Shown: piece after piece, positions 1 through 9,325 of the stretch
Position numbering within the stretch: the first letter of the stretch is position 1
How the letters are laid out: each line of letters opens with the position of its first letter
Assembly: GCA_019925795.1 (NCBI GenBank)
Contig: CM034303.1
Span: forward strand, 55,537,931-55,601,930
Length of the DNA stretch: 64,000 nucleotides
Direction of reading: 5' to 3'
Source of the DNA: Dendrobium chrysotoxum
Taxonomy: Eukaryota; Streptophyta; Magnoliopsida; Asparagales; Orchidaceae
Position numbers and translations under genes: made by a program
The notes under the pieces: model-generated
Seen by the model: the letters and a program-made list of their open reading frames with translations, nothing else
Told to the model about the DNA's origin: nothing
The model's database searches: none

Positions 1-725
1 TCCTCCTAATCTCTAAGATTTCATTAAAAAGAATTGTCAAACTATTCCAATCTCTCTCATAACGCGGTAAATTTAAGGGCATATCATGCACGCAAATCTT
101 TCTCAACTTCAATATTTAGATCAAGCGATAGAAAACTTTATGTTTCTATAAATTGCATCTCTGAACAAATTCTTTCTTAAAAATGTTATTAAATAAATTC
201 CTCGAGTTGGAATTTTCATCTTTAACTAAGATTCATCATCTTTGCCTTGAAGCATCGAATTTGATAGAGTTTCTCGATATTATTTCTCTAAAAATAACAA
301 TTATATCTAATTTATCTTCTTCGACCTTAATACCTAACCTATTTTACATGAAACTACATAAGGTCTATTTGTTTGTGATGCGTTTAAGTTAAAAAGTTGC
401 TATCATACAACATAAAGCACGGTGGGAAAGCTGCTTTTGAAAGCAAATTTTAGCTTAGTTTTACATAAAGCAAACATGCAGTACCCGCACACATAATAAA
501 AATTATTACACATGTTTTTTTTTAAGAAGGCGGTTAAAAATTACAACGTTCCCTTAAACTTAACTTACTACTACTATCTTAGATCTCTCTTTGAAAAAAA
601 GGAGGTCAAAAAAATTTGCTCAGCCTATGAGGCAGTTTTAACAATCTAAAAAACAAATAATTGGACCATTAAGAACCAAACATGAAGATAATCATCAACC
701 CTTAGAATAGTTGACACAAACAAGG
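1..725. other. No gene recognised
   Basis: AT-rich sequence with only short random reading frames. I see no conserved protein motif, splice structure or RNA gene here. It ends at the 5-bp TSD of the solo LTR that follows. Confidence 0.6.
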
Positions 726-1208
726 TGTTAGACGGTCCTTAGTGGGCTGGTCCAGCCGGCCTTCTAAGGGGCCGGTTCATGTGTACAGGAAAAGCGGCGG
801 TGGCAAGAAGAAGAGAGAGGGATTGGGTGGGATCCACTAGAGTTCAAATTCAAATTTTGGAGATAAATGAGGGGGCAGCAAGGGCTTTTAGGTCTTTTTG
901 CTTTTTGTTGTAATTGTATGCCTTAAGTATGAGGAGTAGGATTAGGGGATGTTTTGATCATTGTGTTCTTGTGAGAGTCCTTCTTAGTGTCTTGGGCTCT
1001 AGATTCATCTAGAGATTGGGAAAGAACGATCCTCCTCTCGAATTGAAGATCAATTGTATCTTTGCTTTCGTTGTTTCCGTTAATTCTCTCTTTTGCAATC
1101 AAAACAAATTACTGTTTGGAGAGTTTTCCACAGATTTTGGGTGAATCGTTTGCTGCTTTTCTCCATCTTTGTCAGGATTTACTTGAAATATTCAAGTATT
1201 TCCTATCA
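726..1208 (+). mobile_element. Solo LTR of the gag-only retrotransposon family
   Basis: It begins TGTTAGACGGTCC and ends ATTTCCTATCA, and is flanked by a perfect 5-bp target-site duplication CAAGG (721-725 and 1209-1213). The same LTR family, in the opposite orientation, bounds the element at 42313-44817: shared termini TGTTAGAC...CCTATCA, a shared GATCCTCCTCT block, and a shared TACTTGA...TTCAAGT end. No internal region follows, so it is a solo LTR left by LTR-LTR recombination. Length is 483 bp against 459 and 471 bp for the paired LTRs. Confidence 0.88.
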
Positions 1209-1213
1209 CAAGG

Positions 1214-1704
1214 CCATCATTTTATAAAGAAACAAATTCAAATTTACCAAAAGAATACAATCAATCCCGTTATCTATTAAACGCAACTAGCAGAAAAAAT
1301 CAAGGCATAAGGAGTAAGCTCCTCATTGTAAAGATTAGAGATTTCAATTCAATACAGAAGGATCTTCATCAAAGCAGGCAAAGATGGGCTTAAAACTCAA
1401 AACAATTCCAGAGTTTTAAATGATGAAACGAAATCCATGTGAGCTTAAACCAATTGATACAAAGCCCCAATTGGACTTGAACCGACTGAATATTGCCAAC
1501 CAGGCTGAACTGAACTGGCCCAATCAAGCCGGTTACATAATTTCCCGTGTGGGGTTGAGTGAAGGGAAGACAGCAGCTACAACAAATAGAATAGTTACCT
1601 CTTCAACTCCCTAGGGTATGCGGGCTCTATAGTCAGGACTATATATGTTTCTATTGTTTTATTCTCTAAAGGACTTTAGCCGCCTTATTTGTTGTGTTAT
1701 ATCT
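1214..1704. other. No gene recognised
   Basis: Noncoding sequence. The 64-residue frame at 1420-1614 shows no recognisable motif and I treat it as chance. Confidence 0.5.
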
Positions 1705-4625
1705 GTGGTACTATGATTAAATATTCCTATAATATTGTTGCACCAATCATGCGGCCGTGTATTCCTCGAGCTTGCAGCATCTATTATGAAGGTCTTCCTA
1801 TGTTTTTTTTTCTCTATGTATGGGCTTTTGGCTACAGAAGGATTGAATTCTCTATTTAAATTGAAACAACAAGGAGACGACTAAGAACTAAATGTCAAAA
1901 CTGTGAGGCATGTAATAGTATAATTTTTTTTATTCTAGTTTCAATCTTATGCGCATGTTTGATGTATGATTCATTTGAGTGTGATGCATTAATATCTAAT
2001 TCTGAGGGAAATCATCTCTTTGTATCAGTTTGAGATTTGATATTGTTTACTTGGGTTGACTATTTCTTTTGTATGCTTTATTTTGTACTGGCTTGTTAAA
2101 GTTCTTGCTTCTGTTCTAATTTGATGCAACTAAAAATTTAAAAACTCATAAAAATTCCCATTGCTTGCTGATTTTGCATAATTCAACATTTTCATTGATT
2201 TCTTTGAATTTCTTCAATCATTGCATTATTGTTTGGATTATAATCTTGTATTTTCTAATTTGCATCTAAAGAAAGAGAGCTTATGCATGGCTAGTAACCT
2301 CTGATCTATGAATTTTAAATTTCTTTATGTAATTTTACATTTGATTGAGGTGGGATTTCAAATAATTTTAAAACTAGATCAATAATATGGAAGATTTCTT
2401 TGAATATAACTGTCTATTTAATTTCAAAAAAGTTGAAATTTTTAAAATAAAATTAGTGGGGCGTGCCCAACTATTTTGGGGTAACGTTGCAAGATAAATT
2501 AAATCAACATGGCAACCTTAAAACATAAATTTAAAAAATAATATCTGACTTTTGATGCAAATGGGGAACAATTGCATAATTAATTTAATAGTTGTAAAAA
2601 AAACCTAGTGTATGTGAATATTAAGCAGATTTTACAGGTTTTGTAACTCCATATAATTTGTAGATAGACTGTTTTATTATCACTACTAGTTTAAATAAAA
2701 GACTTATATGAGAGTTTGAAACAAACTGAGCTACAATTCATAGAAAATACTATCTGAGATTCTAGATTTTTAAAAATCGAGAAGTCACACATGAAATTTA
2801 TGTTCCTAAAAAGTTTACCACATACACACCAATGCAAGATTATGTATAGTTGAATCCGATCTAACTGAAGATATTGTAGTTTTATGAATATTCTTTTGAG
2901 AATATTTTAGAGATCGGAAATTATTTGCATTTACATTATTAGACTACATTTAATGCCATCAAATCTGAAACTGTATCAATAATGGATCATGTTCATGATT
3001 ATGAATCTATACTGGAACAAAAACTACAATTAATATTAAAAAGTAAAATTGAGCGTGAGATCACATATGTAAATTTTTAATGTAATTGAACCTAAACAGG
3101 GATATGAAATTGAACATGTTTATTGTAGTTGATGAATCTAGAAATGCAACTCTTCATAAATTATCCATTGACATTATTCTCATGATGAATGGTAGACCTT
3201 TTTTTTTATTTTTTTTATTTTTTAATGAATGCTAGACCGATATCAATTTATTTTGGTTCTACTTTTACATATTTCCGAATGTATAAATAGAACCTGATAA
3301 AGAGCATTAGATTACACCAACATTTCAAAAAATGCTAATAACAAATGCCTTAAAAGAAAGCTATAATTTAAAACTCCATCCATCTTGTCAATTCAAAATG
3401 TGCATAATTCATAAAAACTCATATTTAAATAATTTGTATTAATTTTCTTGAGGTTGCTTGTCCATTAACCATGTCATATATACATGGTTTGTTTGTATTT
3501 AGATTCACCATATCTTTGCCTAGGGAAAAAGATATGAAATTTTGTAAGTACTCTTTACGATGCAGATTAGTACTTTCATATTTTCATAACCTACCTCATA
3601 TCATATTGGACATTTGCCTGATGCGCATGGAAATATTTGCAGAACAGCAACAACAATATTTGCAGAACATAAACTATTAATTATGATAATTATAAGCTTT
3701 TTGTTGATAAGAATATGAGCTATGTGGAATTTAAACCCAATGATAAAATAATGGTACATGTAAAATCAGAAAGGCTTCCCTTAAGAACCTTTAAAAAAAT
3801 TAAATGCGAAAGGCAAGGCCATTTAAATTTTATAGCATACTAAAATTTAACCTATAAATTAAAAATTCCAAAAGGTTATGCCATTAATCAAGCTTTTTAT
3901 TGTGTCTAATTAATCTTCTTTCATAAACCTTCTGCAACTTTCATAGTTTCTTCTCTCTTATCTCCTCATCAATCTAGGTCCACAACTCTGCTAAACAGTT
4001 ATATAGACCTTGTTCTTGAAGCTATTTCAAATTATGAGATTATATTCTTATTGACGGGATTCTAGAAATATCTCATACATTGGCATGACATACTTGTTTG
4101 TGTTGACCATAGATTACTTTGCTAAAAGACCAAATTTATAATTTGATCTGTTTGATAAAAATCAAATGCCACATTCATTAGAGCTGTAACTTTTCACGCG
4201 AGACAAATTTCGAGCTCTATACTCGAGACTACATCCAATTTTTTTTATCCTCACCACAATTATAGCCAATTCTCTATTGCATTCTTCAACTTTGATATTG
4301 TAGCTATGATATTCCTATGGTACTATAGCGACTAATCATGTGGTCCATATAATCCTCTTCACTATAGTGCTTATTTCATAGGCCTGCCTTCTTTTTTTTT
4401 TGCAAGCAATTTCTTCATATATTGCGCTTCCTGCAGCTCCTTTGTAACAATCTATTTTGTTTTGGGATAATGGGTACAAGAGGATCAGAATTTGTATTTA
4501 GGTTGAACCAATAATAAGAACTAAGAAACTAAATACCTATAAATAGAAAACTTTGAGGCATGGAATAGTTTATAAGCTTTTAATTCAATAAAAATTTATA
4601 CAAGTTTTAATCTTGTATCATTTGT
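1705..4625 (+). mobile_element. Decayed Ty3/gypsy LTR retrotransposon remnant
   Basis: Two blocks resemble each other in direct orientation: about 1724-1960 (CCAATCATGCGGCCGTGTAT, later TGTGAGGCATGTAATAGT) and about 4308-4625 (CTAATCATGTGGTCCATATA, later TTTGAGGCATGGAATAGT). I read them as eroded LTRs. The second contains CTATAAATAG, a TATA-like box. Between them, a plus-strand trace of integrase C-terminus sits at 3680-3840. The remaining interior (1961-3680) shows no other readable domain. The exact ends and TSD could not be set. Confidence 0.5.
3670..3840 (+). pseudogene. Gypsy integrase C-terminal fragment
   Basis: The plus-strand frame reads SYVEFKPNDKIMVHVKSERL followed by P-L-R-T-F-K-K-I-K. 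This matches the integrase C-terminal module of plant Ty3/gypsy elements (the usual pattern is F-x-x-G-D-x-V-M-V-x-x-R-P-E-R-F-P). Just upstream is a degraded N-Y-D-N-Y-K-L-F-V-D-K, equivalent to the usual N-x-K-Y-K-x-x-A-D-x-x-R. The frame is lost on both sides. A related but more broken copy lies on the minus strand at about 42.1 kb. Confidence 0.7.
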
Positions 4626-5035
4626 TGACCTCTATATGTGTTTCACGATCACTTCGAACAAATACAAGTAAGACGACAATCGAGTGATGTTGAGTGAAAT
4701 AGATTTGAAACTCCTAAACAGCAATAAAAACCACTTGAACTCGTCTGTTCGTGAAACTGACTGTGCTGATGCATTCAGAGTGTCAAATTATCAAAGAAAG
4801 CACCCTTCATGCTCAACATGATTGAACACAATCAAAAGAGATGAACTACTGACTTGACATTACACGAAATCACCCGAAAGAACATTAAAATTACAAAGAA
4901 AGGACACAACATGTTCGATTCAAGTGAATGCGATCAATAAGACGGATTACAGATGCGACGATGCATGAAATTACTCGAACGTCACTTGTTCGCAAAACAG
5001 ACTGCACCACTATGTCTGGAATATCCAAATTACTT

Positions 5036-5057
5036 TATATATATATATATATATATT
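5036..5057. repeat. (TA)n microsatellite
   Basis: Uninterrupted TA dinucleotides. Confidence 0.9.
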
Positions 5058-5230
5058 GCCAAGGTTCCCACACGAAAGAAACAACAAAATATTCACTCGC
5101 CTGAGTTAAATAAGGACAAAATTCGATGTGCACAAGTGACAAAATTTTGGTGAAAGAATCAATGTTTAATAAAAATAAATATATATTCATTATTAAAATT
5201 TATATAATATTTAAAATTATTATTTGAGTA

Positions 5231-5232
<2 letters not shown>

Positions 5233-5266
<34 letters not shown>
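5233..5266. repeat. (AAT)n microsatellite
   Basis: About eleven AAT trinucleotides in a row. Confidence 0.9.
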
Positions 5267-5267
<1 letters not shown>

Positions 5268-5699
5268 GAAAATAAAAAAGGGGGTTCGAATCTTCCGATA
5301 CAAGGTGCCTTCCATCATTTCACTCAACAAAAGAGTCCTTGGTTGCAGTGGAAAAGATGCTCTTTTATTTTAATTTATTTAAACAAAGGAAAATAAAATA
5401 AATTTACTAAATAGCTAATCCCCCTCATCTTCTCTCTAAATAAAGAGATCAAATTCATCTCTCTCTAAACAGAGCAAAAAACTCCTACTCTCTCTTTCTA
5501 TCTTTAAAAAACATCTATTTTTCTCTCTAAGAAAATAAAAATATATACCAAAAACTTTTTTGCATTATATTCACCCATGCAAACCCGCCTTGTTCCCATC
5601 AAGCTCATCAACACCTTTGTATGCGCAAGTATAAAATGTAATAATTCACAATTCTAGAAATCTCGTTAGCAATGCATTTGACTCGACAAGTGAAATTAA

Positions 5700-6150
5700 T
5701 GCACGCTTTTCTTAGCATAATGGAGGAAAACTCACCAATGAAGTTCACAACACGGAGAACAAATCCTCAAAATCCTGTTGGTGACGTGTTACATGCAGCA
5801 AGCGAAACCCATCAAAGTTTTTCTTAGCGTATTGGGAGAAATTAGTTGACAAATTTCGCGATGCGATGAATAAATTCGTAAAACCTTGTTTGTAGTGCAT
5901 TTGGTGTGTGAAAAAAAATAGTGCGCGTTTTCTTAACGTGAAAGGAAACTCATAGACAATGCTCACAAACAACAAGTAAACTCATACGTGCTTTTCTTAG
6001 CATTGTGAGAAAATTCATATGTTATTGGACATTTTTTCGTATAGGTGCCCCATGCAAGCCTCTCTTGGGGCAGTGGATTTTGAAAATTTTGGCTAAAACA
6101 TCGTAGGACACCAAACATCCATACTTTTCTTATCGTGGTAGGCAGACCTA
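5700..6150. repeat. Five degenerate copies of a CTTTTCTTAGC motif
   Basis: A motif close to GTGCTTTTCTTAGCATTGTG followed by GAGAAAATTCA recurs near 5704, 5817, 5922, 5990 and 6123, at irregular spacing of roughly 67-133 bp. It looks like an eroded tandem repeat. The short minus-strand reading frames across it (5745-5975, 5963-6160) are most likely products of the repeat. Confidence 0.45.
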
Positions 6151-6471
6151 AACTCCTCATAGATGCCTCCTATGCGGGGTAGATGTTGGGAAGCTGCCGG
6201 AATTTAGACTAAACGAACTTTAAAAGATAGCACAAAGGAGACCTTGATCTAAGTCAGATAGCAGGCTAAGATCATCAATTCCCAAAAATAGAGGCTTCAA
6301 TTTGAATAAAGTCCTCCAACAACACATGCAATCAAGCAAAATGAAATCCCTTGATCATAACAGAAAGAAAAAAAAAACTCAAATTGTCAGCAATATCATA
6401 GAAAAATCTATTTGCTTTTACAGATAAACACAGTCCAACACTTCAAGATATCATTTCCACGAACAAAACAA

Positions 6472-6768
6472 TCAGAACAAATACAATCCCGAACATACTT
6501 TCCAATCACAAATCCTAAATAGATCCACGCGGAAGTCACAAAGCCACACACGCATTAGTAAGTCAACTGAAGAGAAAATAAAATAAAATAAAAAATAATC
6601 ACTCGCATGCAGAGATCCACAGATTAAAACTCGGAGAATGAGAGGTCCGTACCAATCCAAAGAACTAGGGCAAACTCGATACACGAGATCTGCTGGACGA
6701 AACGAAGGCGAATACCCGAGGCGGCCAAAACCCGGCCTCCGTGTTGATTTTCTCCTCTTATTCGACAA
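6472..6768 (-). CDS. Hypothetical ORF behind twin TATA boxes
   Basis: A 98-residue minus-strand frame that I do not recognise. Its first 40 residues are basic (it starts M-S-N-K-R-R-K-S-T-R-R-P). The rest is hydrophobic and may be intron, since a GTACGG donor-like site follows residue 40. About 55-70 bp upstream are two TATAAAT boxes and two TGGGC motifs, an arrangement seen in plant promoters. It could be the first exon of a gene whose other exons I cannot find, or chance. Confidence 0.2.
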   Translation of the reverse strand: MSNKRRKSTRRPGFGRLGYSPSFRPADLVYRVCPSSLDWYGPLILRVLICGSLHASDYFLFYFIFSSVDLLMRVWLCDFRVDLFRICDWKVCSGLYLF

Positions 6769-6817
6769 TTAAAAATAATTAATTTCCAATCAATATAAAA
6801 ATTAGAATATAAAACCG

Positions 6818-6842
6818 GCCCATTTATAGCCCATTTATAGCT
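6818..6842 (-). promoter_or_regulatory. Possible promoter: duplicated TATAAATGGGC
   Basis: On the minus strand the 11-bp unit TATAAATGGGC occurs twice in tandem (TATAAAT at 6833-6839 and 6822-6828). TGGGCY is the known plant site II type motif. It faces the hypothetical ORF starting at 6768. This is an inference from motifs only. Confidence 0.25.
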
Positions 6843-6844
6843 TT

Positions 6845-7085
6845 TAAGCCTTTATTTGATTGGACGTTTTTTTTTTCCTTATTTTTTTTTTTAATGATAA
6901 ATTTATTTTTTGTTTTACTGTTTGGCTCTCAAATCAAAATTCTCAATAACACCATTTTTTTTATTTTTCTACTATTTTGAGAAAGCTTTTTATATATGCT
7001 TCTCCATTAGAAAACTCCTTTTTTTAAATCGATATTTCTTAAAACTATCTTTTACAAAAGTACTGGATAACCAAACAAAGCCTTA
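6845..7085. mobile_element. Possible MITE with GGCTTTGTTTGG-type ends
   Basis: The left end AAGCCTTTATTTGATTGGAC and the inverse of the right end AAGGCTTTGTTTGGTTATCC are similar. The interior is T-rich on one side and A-rich on the other. This resembles the short hairpin elements at 9174, 11460 and 22210. No clear TSD was found. Confidence 0.4.
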
Positions 7086-7155
7086 GACTGAACTTTTTGT
7101 CTGATTGGGTGAGATATTTCCTTCTTTCTCCGTGAGCCGTGTTTGTCCATCTGAA

Positions 7156-7389
7156 GAGAGATTATTTTGTGTGGAGTCTGACTGAGAAGAACGGTCTGGA
7201 TTGTTGCATTATTACTCACAAAGTATTTAGTAAATACTTATAAAATACTCAGCAACTACTCATAAAATATACAGTAATACTCACAACTCGGTATTTGTTA
7301 AGTATTGCAAATACATAGCAAATGCTCAATAAATATGCAATAAATTAGGACGGTTCTCCCTGTCCAGACTCCACACTTAATAATTTCTC
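7156..7389. mobile_element. MITE with GAGAGATTATT terminal inverted repeats
   Basis: The left arm starts GAGAGATTATTTTGTGTGGA and continues GTCTGAC. The inverse of the right arm reads GAGAAATTATTAAGTGTGGA then GTCTGGAC. The inverted match extends about 40 bp. The interior is AT-rich with a recurring ACTCA-AAATA theme. I found no convincing TSD. The termini resemble those at 7439, 28186 and 50540. Confidence 0.7.
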
Positions 7390-7438
7390 CCGTTCTAACA
7401 CCTAATTTAGCTGTGTTTATAGTTTAACTGTGTGTATG

Positions 7439-7618
7439 GAGAAATTATATTGTGCGGCATTTGAACTAAAAGAAATATTTGCATTGTGAATGTACATATT
7501 ATATGTGCACAATATGTACACTAATTTGATATATATTATATACAAATATGTACACAATATTTACATTTATATATCCAGATGATTCTTCCCGTCCAGATGC
7601 TGCACAAAATAATTTCTC
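7439..7618. mobile_element. MITE with GAGAAATTATATTG terminal inverted repeats
   Basis: The left end is GAGAAATTATATTGTGCGGC and the inverse right end is GAGAAATTATTTTGTGCAGC. Flanking 9-mers GTGTGTATG and GTATGTATT match at 7 of 9 positions, consistent with a decayed 9-bp TSD (Mutator-like). The interior is rich in TGTACA/ATAT. It lies only 50 bp from the related MITE at 7156-7389. Confidence 0.7.
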
Positions 7619-7627
7619 GTATGTATT

Positions 7628-9170
7628 TTTTTTAGCAAATTAACAAATTCATACATTATATATATATATATATATTTCAAATTTAAGACTCTTTAATTGA
7701 TAGATAAACTCTCAACCGTAGCTATATATGAGTAGAATGTATGTTCGCTAAAATATTTGTATCAATGTTAAAATCAATTATTTATTATTATTTGAGTTAT
7801 GTTTGAGCAAAGCCCATTAGTGAGTAATATTATTGAGTAATTTATTAGTTATTTAAATAAGTCTTATCAAACTTATTAATAAGTAACATATTGAGCCGAA
7901 AATTGAGATTTTAATTGAATGAATTATTAAATATGTATTATAATTAGCATAAATGAGTGATTTGCGCTTATAAATAAAAATTATATGATATAAAAAGAAA
8001 TAACAATTATATATAATCACATATTAAATAAAATTACATAGGATTTTTAAATAAATTTACATGTTTACAACTAAAATCTATGCATTATTTTGAAATAAAG
8101 AATCCTTATACCTATGCATGTCAAGATCAAATAATTGAGAATTTCACAAAAATTAAAAGTATTATGAGTTTTGATATTTTTTTGTGATAATTTTAAAAAT
8201 AATCTAAAAGAGTGTTAGCTTTATACATTATAAAATTTTAGATGTCATTTGTTTAATAATTTTGTTGTTAGGACTTTCTCTTATGATTATATTTTTTTGC
8301 ATGTTTCTTTGGTAGCTTATTGGTGATTTTTGGTCCTACAAGCATTAGAATAATGCTTAATACATGGAAAAGAAAAAAAAATCTAAATTGTTGAAATCAT
8401 AATTATTTTCCACTTTATTCTCATAATAATAAGAATAAAAAAAATGAAATAAGCATTTCCTTGAATCAATAATTGTATCTTTTTTCAAGTTTTTTTTTTT
8501 TTTGAAGTTTTGGTGGCTCTTTCTATGGAGATAGATTTAAAAAATTGCAAATTTAATCTACCGTCTATTCTCGTCATTAATTCAAGCCTCTGGGCCGCTG
8601 TTTCACGCGCTGCTCCGCTCCTTCCGTCTCTGTCTATTTAATTAATAAGTGAACCAGCCAGACTGATTCTTACATATCTACACTCATATAGACATATATT
8701 TTATCTATTAGATTTAAATATATTATGAGTTATTATATTGAATAGTTCAGATTGAACAGCAATAGAAAAATCATTAAAATATATATATATAAATTTGAGC
8801 ATCAAGATATAATATCAATTAAAACTACACTGCTTAACATATGGGGATTGATTAAGATGCGCAATAGATATGAGTGTTAGGGTTGTGGGATGCATGCTGT
8901 CTTTGTCTATTTTTGGCTTTTGGTTGCAATATATGCCACCCATACAATAATAATTTTGATTGTAAAAAAATTCGCCGCCGGCAAATGGCTCGTGCTTAGC
9001 TTGTTCATTAGTAAGCAAGCCGATATTAAAGAATCATTTTGAACTTTTTTAACAAGCCAAACACAGATAAAGCTTTGTTCGATCATATTTGACATATTTT
9101 CAAAGGGAATATCGCTTGAAATGCTTCAACTTGAAGCATCATTATATTTATTTGATCAGAGATAAATCAA
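7628..9170. other. No gene recognised
   Basis: AT-rich noncoding sequence with (TA)n runs near 7650 and 8780. The small frames near 8815-9095 have no family features. Confidence 0.5.
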
Positions 9171-9173
9171 GCT

Positions 9174-9284
9174 TAAGGTTTTGTTTGGAAAGCTTTATAT
9201 CACTATTTTTTCTATTTTTAAGAGATTTTTGTGCTAAAAATAATTTTACAAAGCAGTTAAAAAGTCACCTCAAATAAAGCCTAA
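9174..9284. mobile_element. Short hairpin MITE (TTTGTTTGG type)
   Basis: The left end TAAGGTTTTGTTTGG and the inverse of the right end TTAGGCTTTATTTGAGG pair up, and the central arms around TTTTTGTGCTAAAAA are palindromic. It sits just beyond the stop codon of the LRR gene and may lie in its 3' untranslated region. Confidence 0.5.
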
Positions 9285-9325
9285 ATCAGTCAAAGAGAAA
9301 AATATTCATCACAAGTCAATGTTCA

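Larger units (their letters stand above)
4626..5690. other. Noncoding, with two microsatellites
   Basis: No gene recognised. A (TA)n run at about 5036-5057 and an (AAT)n run at about 5233-5266 lie here. A loosely repeated motif, GAAACTGACTGTGCTGATGC near 4755 and AAAACAGACTGCACCAC near 4994, suggests an old repeat family. Confidence 0.5.

Noticed and set aside
5283..5292. GGTTCGAATC, a tRNA T-loop-like string
   Set aside because: Upstream sequence is an (AAT)n and A-rich run with no D-arm, anticodon arm or acceptor stem.
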